From contig NZ_JACHZR010000001.1 in the NCBI RefSeq assembly GCF_014193695.1, positions 1,029,309 to 1,093,308 of the forward strand: DNA of 64,000 nucleotides. The letters run 5' to 3'. Of the stretch, positions 36,673 through 47,359 are shown in pieces; the stretch's first letter is position 1; each line of letters starts with the position of its first letter. A model generated the notes under the pieces. It saw nothing but the letters and a program-made list of their open reading frames with translations. It was not told the DNA's origin and did not search any database. The DNA is from Rhizobium sp. BK316 (lineage in GTDB: Bacteria; Pseudomonadota; Alphaproteobacteria; Rhizobiales; Rhizobiaceae). The position numbers and the translations under genes are program-made.

Positions 36673-37245
36673 TCAGGCCGCGAGAACCCCCGCCTTTTTC
36701 GCCGTCCAGATGGCGATCAAGTCCATCAGCGCGGGCGACAGGCAATCGTAAGGCTCAAGCCCAACCTCCTTGAGATGAGACCGCACGGCGCTCATCTTTC
36801 CAGGGTCGTATCCGCTTTCGATGATGGACGATACGAAGGCCGCAAAGCCGGGGCCGGCCCAGCCTTTCTCCTGGAACCGTTCGGGATGGACGAAGGACAG
36901 TCCCTGGAAGGCGTGCTCGCGCTCGACCGGCCCGTACATGTGAACCCCGCAATCCCTGCAGGCATGGCGCTGGATCAGCGCCGACGCGTCGACGACCGCC
37001 AGCTTGTTTCCATTCTCCAGAACCTCGACATTCTGCGTCGGGGTCACGGCAACCACCGAAAAGACCGCCCCCTTCGGCTTCCAGCATTTCGTGCAGCCGC
37101 AGGCATGGTTGTGGGCGATATCGCCCTTGATGCGGACCTTCACCGGGTTGCTCGCGCAGTTGCACACCAGCGTGCCGCCGGCAAATGACGCATCGCTCGC
37201 CCGGTATCCGGAATCCACGATCGGGTGGATCGCTACATTGGTCAT
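36673..37245 (-). CDS. gfa: Glutathione-dependent formaldehyde-activating enzyme
   Basis: A 190-residue zinc protein that joins formaldehyde and glutathione to S-hydroxymethylglutathione. The Cys motifs are all present: [29 protein letters not shown] and [15 protein letters not shown], with [14 protein letters not shown] near the end as in Gfa orthologs. The start behind GGAAGGAG is preferred over an ATG 66 bases upstream. It stands alone, convergent with the TetR-type gene, downstream of the bio operon on the same strand but separated by 348 bases. A formaldehyde dehydrogenase partner is not in this window. Confidence 0.9.
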   Translation of the reverse strand: MTNVAIHPIVDSGYRASDASFAGGTLVCNCASNPVKVRIKGDIAHNHACGCTKCWKPKGAVFSVVAVTPTQNVEVLENGNKLAVVDASALIQRHACRDCGVHMYGPVEREHAFQGLSFVHPERFQEKGWAGPGFAAFVSSIIESGYDPGKMSAVRSHLKEVGLEPYDCLSPALMDLIAIWTAKKAGVLAA

Positions 37246-37593
37246 GCGTTGTCTCCTTCCCTTCCTGGGCCGAGGCGGGATGCCGCGGCCAAGCCCTTCC
37301 TCATCGCGCAAAACAGTCGACGGTCAGCGCGAGATCGCCTCGTCGGGTGAGTATATCACCGCTACGAACGTGTGCCGTTTAAAAGCAGGAGACGACACCC
37401 CTTGGAGATCTGATGCGCTGGGTGAGCGCCAACATCACAATAACGCGCTATGACCAAGAGCGTGGACTTCTTCATTGACCGGAGTCAACGTTCAAGAGCG
37501 TTGGGCGTGTCCTGCTGATCCGGCTCGACTTCTGAGCCAAGCACCCTCTTCCCTGGCCTCCGCTGCAGAACCCATTCGGTGGCATGGCAATCT
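37246..37593 (-). promoter_or_regulatory. Intergenic region between bioZ and gfa
   Basis: A 348-base gap between two genes on the same strand. It must contain the end of the bio transcript and the gfa promoter. No strong hairpin, repeat or further gene was recognised. Confidence 0.35.
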
Positions 37594-38577
37594 TCAGACG
37601 CCAAAGACGACTGCTCCGCCAATCATCCCTGCGCCGGCCGCAGCCAGAAGCAAATGTTCGCCAGGAGCGAACGGTTGCTGCTTGTTGGCCAGGGAGAGAG
37701 ACAGAGGGATGGTGGCGGCCGAGGAGTTTCCGAATTCCCCTATAGTCCGCACCGCCTTGGCGGGCTGGAGGCCAAGCTGATCACAGGCAGCGTCGATAAT
37801 GCGGGAATTGGCCTGATGCGGGACGAAGCGATCTATATCGCTTGCGGCCAGTCCGGCTTGTTCCATGGCCCTGACCGACGATTGCGTCATCATCCGGACA
37901 GCGTGCATAAACACAGCTCTCCCGTCACGCATCGTCATCCGAAGGTCCCGCGGATTGGTTCCGATCTCAAAAGGGCGCGCACTGCCGCCGGACGGGATCT
38001 GAATAAGGTCGTAATTCTCTCCCTCCTGCATCAGCTCGACCCCGAGGACACCGCCATGTGGATCCCTCGAAGGCGCAAGCACGACTGCGCCGGCAGCGTC
38101 CGCGAAGACTGCAGCGGTCCCCCGCTCGTCCATGTTGATGCGGCGACTGAGTATGTTGGCGGCAACGACAAGGGCAGGCCTACCCCAGGTCCTGACAAAA
38201 CCGTCGGCCAGCACAAGCGCGTAGAGAAAGCCGGAACAGGCGCCCGCAAGGTCGATCGCTCCCGAGGCTTGCAAGCCGAGACGGCATGCAAGCAGCGGAG
38301 CCGAAGGCGGCAGAAGATGATCCGGCGTCGATGTTGCAAGAAGGGTCAGCGCGATGTCGCTGCGGTCCACGCCTGCTTCCTCAAGCGCCATCGCACCCGC
38401 GTTCGTCGCAAGATCCGTCAGTGTCTGGCCGGGCATCGCCCAGCGTCGCGAGCGGATGCCGGTCCGCCCCTCGATCCAGCCCGCATCGAGGCCAAGCTGC
38501 ATTTCGATTTCCAGGTTCTCGACACGCCGCTCGGGAACATAATGCCCGAAGCCGGCCATCCGGCTAACGATCGTCAC
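37594..38577 (-). CDS. bioZ: 3-ketoacyl-ACP synthase III-like BioZ, pimeloyl precursor synthesis
   Basis: A 327-residue KASIII/FabH-like enzyme with the Cys-His-Asn triad in [21 protein letters not shown] and EFGNSSAAT. BioZ proteins of Agrobacterium and Brucella condense a glutaryl thioester with malonyl-ACP, the first step to pimeloyl-ACP, and replace the BioC-BioH route. Its place as last gene of bioBFDAZ, with a GTG start overlapping the bioA stop by four bases, makes BioZ far more likely than a general FabH. The glutaryl unit would come from lysine breakdown, not encoded here. Confidence 0.9.
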   Translation of the reverse strand: MTIVSRMAGFGHYVPERRVENLEIEMQLGLDAGWIEGRTGIRSRRWAMPGQTLTDLATNAGAMALEEAGVDRSDIALTLLATSTPDHLLPPSAPLLACRLGLQASGAIDLAGACSGFLYALVLADGFVRTWGRPALVVAANILSRRINMDERGTAAVFADAAGAVVLAPSRDPHGGVLGVELMQEGENYDLIQIPSGGSARPFEIGTNPRDLRMTMRDGRAVFMHAVRMMTQSSVRAMEQAGLAASDIDRFVPHQANSRIIDAACDQLGLQPAKAVRTIGEFGNSSAATIPLSLSLANKQQPFAPGEHLLLAAAGAGMIGGAVVFGV

Positions 38578-39854
38578 GATGCCGCTTTCCTGATGAAATC
38601 CGCCGCCTCTTCAATGGCGCCATAGGCCCGATCGAGATCGCTTTCTGTCACGCAATATGGCGGCATCAGATAGATGACGTTCCCGAGCGGGCGGATGAGG
38701 AGATCTCTTTGACGAAAGAAAGCCCTGAGACGCGGGCCAACCTCGGAAAGATATCCCGTTGTTTTGACGGCGAGATCGAGCGCGGCAATCGTGCCCTGCT
38801 GACGAATATTGGAAAAACGGGGATCGGGCCGAAACCGCGTCAGCCTCTCACGGTGCATGTCCGCAACCGCCTGAATACGCTCCTTGACCGGCTCCTTGCA
38901 CCACACGTCGAGATTTGCCAGAGCCGCGGCACAGGCGATGGGATTGGCGGTATAGGAACTGGAGTGAAAAAACATCCGGCTGCGATCGTCCGAAAGATGC
39001 GCAGCAAATATCTCGGCCGTGCACAAGGTTGCCGCCAGAGGCAGGGCGCCGCCGGTAATCCCCTTCGAAAGGCACAGGATGTCGGGGGTGATGCCGGACT
39101 GTTCGCATGCGAGCAGGGTTCCGGTCCGCCCCCAGCCCGTCATCACCTCGTCGGCGATCAGAAGCGTCCCGCATCGTTCGGTGATCCGCCTGAACTCCGT
39201 CAGCAGATGAGGCGAGTACATCTTCATACCTCCGGCGCCGAGAACCAAGGGTTCAATCAGCAGGGCCGCGATCTCGCCGCCGCGGCAGAACCGTTCGAGG
39301 GCGTCGAGCGTCTGCTGCTCGCGGCCTTCTTCCGGGAACGGGATGGTGTCGACATCAAAGAGCAGAGGCGCGTAGGGCGCATTGAAGACACCACGTTCGC
39401 CGGCGGACATGGTGCCGATCGTATCGCCGTGATAGCCATGCTCCATGACGACGATCCGCGAGCGCGGCGCTCTGTTGTTGTGGAAGAACCCGAGCGCCAT
39501 TTTTATGGCGACCTCGACCGCGGTCGAGCCGCTGTCTGAATAAAAGACATGGGCCATGCCTGGAGGGGCCAGGCGGATCAAACCGCGGGCCAAAGCTTCC
39601 GCCGGCTCATGTGTGTATTCGGCAAAAATGATCTGGTCGAAGCGCTCCAACGCAAGCCGGATCGCCTCCATGATGGCGGGATGGCGATGCCCGTGAGTGA
39701 TGACCCACCAGGACGATATGGCATCGAAGACCGAACGACCGTCCTCGTCGATCAGATAGGCGCCATCCGTCCGGACGATCTGCTTGAAAACAGGTTCGAG
39801 TTGATGCTGGCTGAATGGATGCCAGACCGGCGATGTCGAAGAAAAGCCGGTCAC
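38574..39854 (-). CDS. bioA: Adenosylmethionine-8-amino-7-oxononanoate aminotransferase
   Basis: A 426-residue PLP enzyme that converts KAPA to DAPA using S-adenosylmethionine as amino donor. Characteristic stretches are [15 protein letters not shown] near the start, [14 protein letters not shown], the class III aminotransferase block [15 protein letters not shown] and the PLP lysine in [14 protein letters not shown]. It starts at a GTG that overlaps the bioD stop by four bases, and its own stop overlaps the bioZ start, so translation is probably coupled throughout. Confidence 0.95.
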   Translation of the reverse strand: MTGFSSTSPVWHPFSQHQLEPVFKQIVRTDGAYLIDEDGRSVFDAISSWWVITHGHRHPAIMEAIRLALERFDQIIFAEYTHEPAEALARGLIRLAPPGMAHVFYSDSGSTAVEVAIKMALGFFHNNRAPRSRIVVMEHGYHGDTIGTMSAGERGVFNAPYAPLLFDVDTIPFPEEGREQQTLDALERFCRGGEIAALLIEPLVLGAGGMKMYSPHLLTEFRRITERCGTLLIADEVMTGWGRTGTLLACEQSGITPDILCLSKGITGGALPLAATLCTAEIFAAHLSDDRSRMFFHSSSYTANPIACAAALANLDVWCKEPVKERIQAVADMHRERLTRFRPDPRFSNIRQQGTIAALDLAVKTTGYLSEVGPRLRAFFRQRDLLIRPLGNVIYLMPPYCVTESDLDRAYGAIEEAADFIRKAAS

Positions 39855-40492
39855 GCTGCAGCAACCTTCTGAAAGACCGAGATATCGAAATGCGCATCGA
39901 AAGCGCGGCGCAATGTGTCCGGTGTCAGCCTATCGAGGCGCGGCAGGCGGCCGAGAATTGGGATGCCGCTCATTTCCTTAATGATCTTCTCGGTGTCGGA
40001 GCGCTCCTCACCGATGAAAGCAATGCCAAAAATCGGAATTTGCCGTCTGCTCATCGCTTCGATCGACAGCAGGGTGTGATTGATAGTGCCGAGCCCGGTC
40101 CTGGCGCAGAGGATGACCGGTTGGCGCCAGCGCGCGAAAACGTCGATGAAGGTGACATGCCGGGTCAATGGGACGAACAGGCCACCGACCCCCTCGACGA
40201 CCAGAGGTCGCTTCGCGTCCGGTAGCAGAAGTGCATCTGGATCAATGGCGACGCCGTCGATCTCAGCCGCAAGATGCGGTGAAACCGGGGTCTGGAGGCG
40301 CCAGGCCTCGGGCAGGATCCGGTCAGGCGAAAGCCCGCCAAGTCGCCCGACCGTCTCGCTGTCCGTCTCCTCCTCGAGGCCCGATTGGACAGGCTTCCAG
40401 TAGCAAGCGTTGAGCGCACTCGTCAGTGCGGCCGCAAAGACGGTCTTGCCTATTCCGGTATCGGTCCCGGTGATGACGAAGCGCTTGCTCAT
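39851..40492 (-). CDS. bioD: Dethiobiotin synthetase
   Basis: A 213-residue ATP-dependent carboxylase that closes the ureido ring of dethiobiotin. The P-loop is [16 protein letters not shown] (about 6-21), YWKPVQSG carries the conserved Lys, and [20 protein letters not shown] is the family's substrate and metal-binding segment; [12 protein letters not shown] also matches BioD. Its ATG overlaps the bioF stop (ATGA) and its stop overlaps bioA. Confidence 0.95.
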   Translation of the reverse strand: MSKRFVITGTDTGIGKTVFAAALTSALNACYWKPVQSGLEEETDSETVGRLGGLSPDRILPEAWRLQTPVSPHLAAEIDGVAIDPDALLLPDAKRPLVVEGVGGLFVPLTRHVTFIDVFARWRQPVILCARTGLGTINHTLLSIEAMSRRQIPIFGIAFIGEERSDTEKIIKEMSGIPILGRLPRLDRLTPDTLRRAFDAHFDISVFQKVAAA

Positions 40493-41634
40493 GCCGCCTC
40501 CTCCGCAATCACCTCGGCAAGCTCGTCCATCATCCCTGCGATGACAGGTCTATCGACATTCAGGGTGATCGTGATGCGCAGCCTGGCCGTGCCGACGGGG
40601 ACGGTCGGATGCCGGATCGCCCTGATATCATAGCCCTTCGACTGCATGCGATCGGCAACGCGCACGGTCCGGCCATTGTCGCCGATGATGACCGGCAAGA
40701 TCTGCGTGCCGCTTGCCGGCCTGCCCAGACGTTCGGCAAATCTCGTGTTGGCAAAACCAATGAGGTCGTGAAGCCTGGCCCGCCTTTCCGGCTCCCGTAA
40801 CAGAATGGCCAGCGCATGGCGCACGCAAGCTGCCTGCAGAGGCGAAGGCGCTGTCGAATAGATGAAGGGGCGAGCCCTGTTGACGAGAAAATCGCAAAGC
40901 ACACGACTGGCGCCGACAAGAGCACCGGCAGCCCCGAGCGCCTTGCCGCACGTATGCAGGACGATGACATTGTCGCGGCCTTCGATGGCCCCGGAATAAC
41001 CGACACCGCCGGCGCCGTGCACACCTGTCGCATGTGCCTCGTCGACGAAGAGAAAGCCGTTGTGGCGATCGGCTATATCCACCAGATCCGACAAGGAGCT
41101 GCGGTCGCCATCCATCGAATAGAGGCTCTCCACGACAATCCACGGAAAACCCGTCCCGCCTGCCGCACGCCAAGTGCGGATTGCATCATCGATCGCATTC
41201 GCATCATTATGCGGTAGGGAAACGACGTCGGCCCGCCCCGCTCTCATCCCTTCATGTGCGCTTGCGTGTACCAAACAGTCATGGACAATGAGATCGCCGC
41301 GCTGCGGCAGGGTCGAAAGAACGGCGAGATTTGCGGCATAACCGCTGCCGAAATAAAGCATTCGCTCGCACCGAAAGAAGGCGGCGGCCTCCTCCTCAAG
41401 GGCCTCATGCTCCGCGTGATTGCCACGAAGCAACCGCGATCCGCCGGCACCGACCGGCAGCCCACGCTCGATTGCGGCGATCAGCGCAGCACTCATGGCA
41501 GGCGATGCGGCAAGCCCCAGATAGTCGTTCGACGTGAAGTCGGCGCCGGTATCGTGGCTGAGTGCGCGCAGCCGGTTCTTCTGCCGCAGTTGCTCAAGTT
41601 TCCCATCGTAGCGGGCGAGCCGATCAGAGATCAC
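40489..41634 (-). CDS. bioF: 8-amino-7-oxononanoate synthase
   Basis: A 381-residue PLP enzyme that joins pimeloyl-ACP (or -CoA) with L-alanine. Key parts: [48 protein letters not shown], and the PLP lysine in [16 protein letters not shown]. The start is GTG, eleven bases inside the 3' end of bioB, with GGAG upstream. Members of the alpha-oxoamine synthase family look alike, but the position between bioB and bioD settles the identity. Confidence 0.95.
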   Translation of the reverse strand: MISDRLARYDGKLEQLRQKNRLRALSHDTGADFTSNDYLGLAASPAMSAALIAAIERGLPVGAGGSRLLRGNHAEHEALEEEAAAFFRCERMLYFGSGYAANLAVLSTLPQRGDLIVHDCLVHASAHEGMRAGRADVVSLPHNDANAIDDAIRTWRAAGGTGFPWIVVESLYSMDGDRSSLSDLVDIADRHNGFLFVDEAHATGVHGAGGVGYSGAIEGRDNVIVLHTCGKALGAAGALVGASRVLCDFLVNRARPFIYSTAPSPLQAACVRHALAILLREPERRARLHDLIGFANTRFAERLGRPASGTQILPVIIGDNGRTVRVADRMQSKGYDIRAIRHPTVPVGTARLRITITLNVDRPVIAGMMDELAEVIAEEAA

Positions 41635-42625
41635 CCGACATCTCCATGGTGACGGGTGTGAGGCCTAGCCGGCCGAGGAGCCTTGAATCGCGGTCATTGC
41701 CTGGATTGCTTGCCGTCAGCAGCGTGTCGCCGATGAAGATCGAGTTGGCGCCGGCAAAGAAGCAAAGCGCCTGCATCTCATCGCTCATTGCCGTTCGGCC
41801 GGCGGTCAGACGGACGGAGGAACTCGGCATCATCAGGCGCGCAAGGGCGATAATGCGGATGAACTCGATCGGATCGACCGGTGCGGCATTTGCCAATCTG
41901 GTGCCGGCAACGGGGATCAGCATATTGATCGGCACGCTCTCGGGCGGCGTCGGCAGATTGGCGAGCGTAACGAGCATGTCGATCCGGTCATCCTCCGTCT
42001 CGCCCATTCCCAATATTCCGCCACTGCAGACCTTGATGCCTGCCTCTCGCACATGGGCCAGCGTCTCCAGGCGATCCTCGAAGCGACGCGACGTGACGAC
42101 TGCGGGGTAAAAATTTTCCGAGGTATCGATGTTGTGATTGTAATAGTCGAGCCCGGCATCCGCGAAGGTCTCCGCCTGTTCCGGCGAAAGCATGCCGAGT
42201 GTCATGCAGGTTTCGAGGCCAAGCGATTTTACCGCCTGAACCATGGCGACGATCGCTGGCTCGTCACGGGATTTTGGACTGCGCCATGCAGCACCCATGC
42301 AATAGCGCGTGGCGCCGTTTTCCTTTGCCTTGCGGGCCTCCGAAACCACGTCCTCGAGTTTCATGAGCTTGGTTGCCGTCAGGCCGGAAGCGTGGTGGGC
42401 CGATTGGCTGCAGTAGCCGCAGTCCTCCGGACAGCCACCCGTCTTGATATTCAGCAGTTTGGCAAGCTCGACGCGGTTCGGGTCGAAGTTCATTCGATGG
42501 ACGGTTTGTGAGCGGAAGAGCAGCTCGTTGAACGGCAGGTCGTAGAGCGCGCGTGCCGAGGTCAGCGTCCAGGGATCTCTGATGCAGCCGTGCTCCGTTG
42601 CCGTTACCGCCTCTGTTTTCAACAT
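41624..42625 (-). CDS. bioB: Biotin synthase (radical SAM)
   Basis: A 333-residue radical SAM enzyme that inserts sulfur into dethiobiotin. The cluster motif CPEDCGYC (Cys65, 69, 72) and further conserved stretches ([52 protein letters not shown]) are clear. The ATG at 42625 is chosen because AGGAG lies seven bases upstream; the ATG two codons earlier leaves only one base between the ribosome site and the start codon. It is the first gene of bioBFDAZ, 52 bases downstream of a perfect BioR-type operator. Confidence 0.96.
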   Translation of the reverse strand: MLKTEAVTATEHGCIRDPWTLTSARALYDLPFNELLFRSQTVHRMNFDPNRVELAKLLNIKTGGCPEDCGYCSQSAHHASGLTATKLMKLEDVVSEARKAKENGATRYCMGAAWRSPKSRDEPAIVAMVQAVKSLGLETCMTLGMLSPEQAETFADAGLDYYNHNIDTSENFYPAVVTSRRFEDRLETLAHVREAGIKVCSGGILGMGETEDDRIDMLVTLANLPTPPESVPINMLIPVAGTRLANAAPVDPIEFIRIIALARLMMPSSSVRLTAGRTAMSDEMQALCFFAGANSIFIGDTLLTASNPGNDRDSRLLGRLGLTPVTMEMSGDL

Positions 42626-42676
42626 GACCATTCTCCTGCACGGGCACCGACAGCAGCACGTTGGAACTCGCTTGAA

Positions 42677-42691
42677 TTATAGATAATCTAT
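42677..42691. promoter_or_regulatory. BioR-type operator before bioB
   Basis: TTATAGATAA (42677-42686) fits the BioR signal TTATMKATAA exactly, and extends into a dyad ATAGAT-A-ATCTAT (42679-42691). It lies about 52 bases before the bioB start, so BioR binding should block the bio operon promoter when biotin is sufficient. Confidence 0.75.
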
Positions 42692-42750
42692 GATTATGCT
42701 GCTCATCTAACAGGCTATCGCCCGAATTTGGCGCAATCAATCTATTTTAT

Positions 42751-42766
42751 CATAGATTATCTATGG
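42751..42766. promoter_or_regulatory. BioR-type operator before bioR
   Basis: CATAGAT-T-ATCTATG is a perfect dyad whose core TTATCTAT agrees with the BioR signal at eight of ten positions. It ends eight bases before the bioR start codon and covers the ribosome-site region, the expected place for strong autorepression. Confidence 0.65.
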
Positions 42767-42772
42767 AATATC

Positions 42773-43429
42773 ATGGCAGAAACAGTCGCAGAACGCATCG
42801 CTCGTGTGATCGGGGAGAGAATTGTCGCCGGAGAACTGGCTGCGGGAACGCCGCTTCGGCAGGATCATATCGCTGAGGAATTCGACGCCAGCCATGTGCC
42901 CGCTCGGGAAGCCTTTCAGCTTCTGCGCGCCCAGGGGCTGGTTGTCAGCGAACCGCGTCGCGGCATGCGTGTTGCGCCGCTGGATCAGGCTTCAATTCAG
43001 GAAACCGTCGAAATTCGCGCCGCGCTCGAGACATTGGCGCTGAGGCTGGCGGCTCCCAAGATCAATGCCGCCGCATTCGAAAGAATAGAACTGGCGCTCG
43101 CGGCCGGAGACCAGGCAAAAACCATCGAGGAATGGGAACAGGCCAACCGCAACTTTCATAAGGAATTGCTCATTCCCTGTCGGATGCCGAGACTGCTCAG
43201 CATGCTCGACGATCTTCAGCTTGCAAACTCACGCATCATATTCTCGGCCACGCGTTCGGCCGGATGGCGACCCGGGTCGAGCCATGCGCACCGACAGATC
43301 GTCGACACCCTGAAGAAGCGTGACTTCCACAGTGCGGTATCCCTGCTCGACGCCCATATCCGCGGGCTCGAGCGAGCGACGAATGACGGCAGGTCGGCTG
43401 CCGCTCAAACCAAGCCATTGCCCCGCTGA
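42773..43429 (+). CDS. bioR: GntR-family biotin regulator BioR
   Basis: A 218-residue GntR/FadR-type repressor. The winged helix is at about 5-70 (AERIARVIGERIVAGELAAG; DHIAEEFDASHVPAREAFQL) and an FCD helical domain follows, with the metal/ligand His in NRNFHKELLIPCRM and SHAHRQIVDTLKKRD. The ATG is chosen over an open frame from 42728 because it matches the family's N-terminus. It is divergent from bioB with BioR-type operators at both promoters, which identifies it as BioR with good confidence. Confidence 0.88.
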   Translation: MAETVAERIARVIGERIVAGELAAGTPLRQDHIAEEFDASHVPAREAFQLLRAQGLVVSEPRRGMRVAPLDQASIQETVEIRAALETLALRLAAPKINAAAFERIELALAAGDQAKTIEEWEQANRNFHKELLIPCRMPRLLSMLDDLQLANSRIIFSATRSAGWRPGSSHAHRQIVDTLKKRDFHSAVSLLDAHIRGLERATNDGRSAAAQTKPLPR

Positions 43430-43571
43430 TTGCCGGTGCGAAAGCACTGCTTCCACTGGGTTGCGCGCTTGGCAGGTAAACCACTCCTGCCGAGCTGATG
43501 CGCGATATTCGTGAATGGAAGCGTGACGTCTCCTTCGCCTGCAACGCGTCACGTATCGGAATGGTCTGAGC

Positions 43572-44393
43572 CTACCAGAGAGACGCGTGCCGATTGACGT
43601 CCTTGTAGAGCAGATAGCGGAAGCGGCCCGGTCCACCTGCGTAGCAGGCCTGCGGGCAGAATGCGCGCAACCACATGAAATCGCCGGCCTGAACTTCCAC
43701 CCAATCCTCGTTGAGGCGGTAGACGGCCCGTCCTTCGAGAACATAGAGACCATGTTCCATCACATGGGTCTCCATGAAGGGGATTACAGCACCCGGTTCG
43801 AACGTGACGATGGTGACGTGCATGTCGTAACGTATGTCCGCGGGATCGATGAAGCGCGTCGTTGCCCACCGGCCATCCGTGTCGGGCATCGCGCTCGGCT
43901 GATGCTCTTCCTCATGCGTGAAGATCGCAGGCGGCCGATCCAATCCCTCGACCTCCTGGAAGGCCTTTCTTATCCAGTGAAACGTCGCCACATCAGCGCC
44001 GTCGTTCTGGAGAGTCCATGCGCTGCCGGCAGGGAGGAAGGCAAAGGATCCTGGACGAAGAGTGTAAACGCGCCCTTCGTACCCGATCGCCAAAGTCCCC
44101 GCCACAACGAAGATTGCCGTTTCAGCGCGGGGCTCCGGTTCAGGCTTCGTGCTTCCGCCGCCAGGTGCGACCTCCATGATGTATTGCGAAAAGGTCTCCG
44201 AAAAACCCGTCAAAGGCCGCGCAAGGATCCAAGCCCGCGTATTCGTCCAGTGAGGAAGGTAGCTCGTGACGATATCCGTCATTACGCCTCGGGGGATCAC
44301 CGCATAGGCAGTGGTGAAGACCGCTTTGCCGGACAGGAGATCGGTTTGCGGCGGAAGCCCACCGGGAGGGGCGTAGTAGGAACGGTTTTCCAT
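43572..44393 (-). CDS. allE: (S)-ureidoglycine aminohydrolase, bicupin
   Basis: A 273-residue double-cupin protein of the AllE/YlbA family, which releases ammonia from (S)-ureidoglycine in purine ring breakdown. The N-terminal YYAPPGGLPPQTDLL, AVIPRGVMTDIVTSYLP and EVAPGGGS segments and the C-terminal metal-site stretch METHVMEHGLYVLEG with FCPQACYAGGPG and YLLYKDVNRH are characteristic. The shorter start (GAGAGAATC upstream) is preferred over one 60 bases earlier. No other allantoin genes lie nearby; it is convergent with bioR and sits 160 bases downstream of the dgoD-type gene on the same strand. Confidence 0.9.
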   Translation of the reverse strand: MENRSYYAPPGGLPPQTDLLSGKAVFTTAYAVIPRGVMTDIVTSYLPHWTNTRAWILARPLTGFSETFSQYIMEVAPGGGSTKPEPEPRAETAIFVVAGTLAIGYEGRVYTLRPGSFAFLPAGSAWTLQNDGADVATFHWIRKAFQEVEGLDRPPAIFTHEEEHQPSAMPDTDGRWATTRFIDPADIRYDMHVTIVTFEPGAVIPFMETHVMEHGLYVLEGRAVYRLNEDWVEVQAGDFMWLRAFCPQACYAGGPGRFRYLLYKDVNRHASLW

Positions 44394-44553
44394 GAAGATT
44401 CTCTCAGCAGTTTGAATGTTTCGAACGCTATTCTGAATGCTGCGGCGTCTCAAGATCGATCTGCACCGGCGGCATCGACAGCCAGCCCGTCAGGTCCGTC
44501 AACGCCGGAGAGATTCACCATTGGGTGACTGTCACGCCGACATGCTATCGCCT

Positions 44554-45702
44554 CTACCATTCGGCGAGACTTCCATCCTCATGCCGCCACACCGGATTAC
44601 GCCAACGGTGGCTCTCCCTGGCGCGGTCCCTGACATATTCCTCGTTCACCTCAATGCCGAGACCCGGGCCTTGCGGTATCGATACGAAGCCATCATCGTA
44701 ATGGAAGATCTCCGTGTTTGAGATGTAGTCGAGGATGTCGTTTCCGCTGTTGTAGTGAATGCCCAGACTTTGCTCCTGAATGAAGGCATTGTAGCTGACG
44801 GCATCAATCTGCAGGCAGGCGGCAAGGGCAATCGGGCCGAGCGGGCAATGTGGTGCAAGCGCAACGTCGTAAGCCTCGGCCATCGTCGCGATCTTGCGGC
44901 ATTCGGTGATGCCTCCAGCATGCGAGAGATCCGGCTGCAAGATGTCTACATAACCATCCGAGAGAACCCGCTTGAAGTCCCAGCGTGAATACAGGCGCTC
45001 GCCGAGAGCAATCGGCGTCGAGCAATGGTTGGCAATTTCCTTCAATGCTTCGCGGTGTTCGGACAGCACCGGTTCTTCGATGAAAAGCAGCTTGTAGGGT
45101 TCGAGCTCCTTGGCGAGAACTTTGGCCATTGGTCGATGAACCCGGCCGTGGAAGTCGGCGCCAATGCCTACGTGGGGGCCGACAGCCTCGCGGACTGCTG
45201 CAATGTTCGCAATGATCGCATCTATCTTGTCGTTGGTATCTACGATCTGAAGTTCTTCAGCACCGTTCATCTTGATCGCTTTGAAGCCGCGGGAAACCAC
45301 GTCCTTGGCATTGCGGGCGACGTCGGAAGGGCGGTCGCCGCCGATCCAGGAATAAACCTTTATCTTGTCGCGTACCTGCCCGCCGAGCAGCGAATGGATC
45401 GGCTGACCAAGCGCTTTGCCCTTGATGTCCCAGAGCGCCTGGTCGATGCCCGAGATTGCCGACATGTGGATGGCGCCGCCGCGGTAGAAGCCGCCGCGAT
45501 ACATGACGGTCCAGTGATCTTCTATGAGGAAAGGATCCTTGCCAACAAGGTAATCAGCAAGTTCATGGACGGCGGCTTCGACGGTCAGCGCGCGGCCTTC
45601 GACAACAGGCTCACCCCAGCCGACGATGCCTTCATCGGTTTCGATCTTCAGAAACAGCCAGCGCGGCGGGACGATATAGGTGGTCAGTTTGGTGATCTTC
45701 AT
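44554..45702 (-). CDS. dgoD: D-galactonate dehydratase-type enolase superfamily protein
   Basis: A 382-residue dehydratase, exactly the length of E. coli DgoD. Metal and acid-base residues are visible in [14 protein letters not shown] (Asp and His), LLFIEEPV (Glu), [12 protein letters not shown] (Glu) and [14 protein letters not shown] (His). The reaction would be D-galactonate to 2-keto-3-deoxygalactonate; some relatives act on other aldonates, so the substrate is likely but not certain. It is the last gene of a sugar locus read with the GMC oxidoreductase, mutarotase and ABC importer genes, 13 bases after the GMC gene. Confidence 0.88.
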   Translation of the reverse strand: MKITKLTTYIVPPRWLFLKIETDEGIVGWGEPVVEGRALTVEAAVHELADYLVGKDPFLIEDHWTVMYRGGFYRGGAIHMSAISGIDQALWDIKGKALGQPIHSLLGGQVRDKIKVYSWIGGDRPSDVARNAKDVVSRGFKAIKMNGAEELQIVDTNDKIDAIIANIAAVREAVGPHVGIGADFHGRVHRPMAKVLAKELEPYKLLFIEEPVLSEHREALKEIANHCSTPIALGERLYSRWDFKRVLSDGYVDILQPDLSHAGGITECRKIATMAEAYDVALAPHCPLGPIALAACLQIDAVSYNAFIQEQSLGIHYNSGNDILDYISNTEIFHYDDGFVSIPQGPGLGIEVNEEYVRDRARESHRWRNPVWRHEDGSLAEW

Positions 45703-45715
45703 GAAATATGCCTGT

Positions 45716-47341
45716 TCATGCGAGGATAAGGTCTGCAGCTTTTCCCGCTGCTGCCATGACAGCGGCGTTGGTGTTGCCGCTGACGATCGCCGGCATCATC
45801 GATGCATCAACCACTCGAAGGCCTCGCGTTCCCCTTACCCGCAGGCTTAGATCCAAGACGGCTTCGTGATCTGAATCCCGTCCCATCTTGCAGGTCCCAA
45901 CAGGGTGGTATCCCGTCTTCACTGTCCGTTTGCAGTGAGCCGCGACGGCATCGTCGCTGGTTACGTCCGGTCCCGGAAAGATCTCCTTTTCGATCAGGTC
46001 CCTCATAGGCGACGCGTCCAACACCGTTCTCGCGAACCGGAAACCTGCCATGGTGAGACGCAGGTCGTCCGGATGGCCAAAAATCTGCGTGTCGACAATG
46101 GGATTGTCGAAAGGGTCCTTCGATGCCAGTGTCACCGAGCCTCTTGCCTTCGGTCGCAACAGAAGTGAGTTGATCGTCACGCCGTCCCTGGGTTCGGTAC
46201 CCATGACGTCACGGTCGAGATAAACCGTAGGAACACAGAACATTTGGATAGTCGGTCGGTCATCATTGCCGTCTGGATCATAGAACGCGCATGTCTCGAC
46301 CCCGGTGGTAGAGACCGGCCCCGACTTGAACATCAGATACTGCAATCCGGCCTTGATCATCGGCCAACCGCGGTCTTGCCCATAATAACCAAACGAGCCC
46401 TTTGTGGTTGCGACGACCGGGCATTCATAGTGGTCCTGCAGATTCTTCCCGACACCAGGCAAGGCGACGACTGTCTTCAGGCCGTGCCTTGTCAGTTCAT
46501 CCTCCGGACCAATGCCCGACAGCATGAGGAGCTTCGGCGTCTGGTAAGCGCCAGCTGCAAGTATGACCTCCTTGCCGGCGTCCGCCTGCTTCGATGTGCC
46601 GTTCTGCACGTATCGGACGCCGGTCACCTGGTCGCCGTTCATCTCCAGCGACGTCACTGTTGCTTCAGTTTCGATCGTCAGCAGCGGGTTGTTCATAACC
46701 GGGGCGAGGAAGGCGTCGACGGCGCTGGAGCGCTTGCGAGTCCTCCAATCGATCGTGTGCTGCATGAAGCCGACCCCGAACTGGCGGGCACCATTGAAGT
46801 CAGGATTATAAGGGATTTCCATGCCCTGCAGCGTCTTCACGTAGGTGCGCGTCATCGGGCTGGTATGGCCGAGATGAGAGATCTTGAGCGGCCCGCCTAC
46901 CCCATGAAATTCGCCGGCAAAATGGTCGTTATCTTCCTGCTCTTTGAAATATGGCAGCAGGTCTGCGTACGACCACGCTCCATCGTTGGAGCCTTCGGAC
47001 GTGGCGAGTTCGTTCCAAAGATCGAAGTCGGCAGCCTGGCCCCGCATATAGACCATCGCGTTGACCGTGCTGCCGCCACCCAGCACTTTCCCCTGTGGGA
47101 CGATCGGACCGCGCCCGTTCAGTTGCGGCTGCGGCTTCGTCTGGTGCATGGACAGATAGGTGTCCTTGGCGAGGAACTTCATGTAGCCCGCCGGAAAATG
47201 CATGATGGGGTTGGCCTTGGCGGGGCCACGCTCCAGAAGCAGAACCTTGGCCCTGCCCTCTCGCACCAGTTTGGCCGCAACCACACAGGCAGAGCTTCCG
47301 CCGCCAACTATGATGTAGTCATAACGGTCGATCGCAGACAT
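45716..47341 (-). CDS. GMC-family FAD oxidoreductase (choline dehydrogenase-like)
   Basis: A 541-residue flavoprotein of the glucose-methanol-choline family. PROSITE-type GMC segments are seen in [18 protein letters not shown] and [20 protein letters not shown]; the C-terminal [13 protein letters not shown] carries the catalytic His, and the final [20 protein letters not shown] is typical. The nucleotide-binding motif reads GGGSSA, with Ala in place of the third Gly of G-x-G-x-x-G, an unusual change. In this locus it may oxidise the imported sugar or sugar alcohol to a lactone or acid feeding the DgoD-type enzyme. No signal peptide, so it is cytoplasmic. Confidence 0.9.
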   Translation of the reverse strand: MSAIDRYDYIIVGGGSSACVVAAKLVREGRAKVLLLERGPAKANPIMHFPAGYMKFLAKDTYLSMHQTKPQPQLNGRGPIVPQGKVLGGGSTVNAMVYMRGQAADFDLWNELATSEGSNDGAWSYADLLPYFKEQEDNDHFAGEFHGVGGPLKISHLGHTSPMTRTYVKTLQGMEIPYNPDFNGARQFGVGFMQHTIDWRTRKRSSAVDAFLAPVMNNPLLTIETEATVTSLEMNGDQVTGVRYVQNGTSKQADAGKEVILAAGAYQTPKLLMLSGIGPEDELTRHGLKTVVALPGVGKNLQDHYECPVVATTKGSFGYYGQDRGWPMIKAGLQYLMFKSGPVSTTGVETCAFYDPDGNDDRPTIQMFCVPTVYLDRDVMGTEPRDGVTINSLLLRPKARGSVTLASKDPFDNPIVDTQIFGHPDDLRLTMAGFRFARTVLDASPMRDLIEKEIFPGPDVTSDDAVAAHCKRTVKTGYHPVGTCKMGRDSDHEAVLDLSLRVRGTRGLRVVDASMMPAIVSGNTNAAVMAAAGKAADLILA

Positions 47342-47359
47342 TCATAAACTCCAAAACCG

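Noticed and set aside
43430..43571. Inverted CGTGACG and CGTCACG arms between bioR and allE as a terminator
   Set aside because: Only seven pairs with an 18-base spacer and no T-run; too weak to call.
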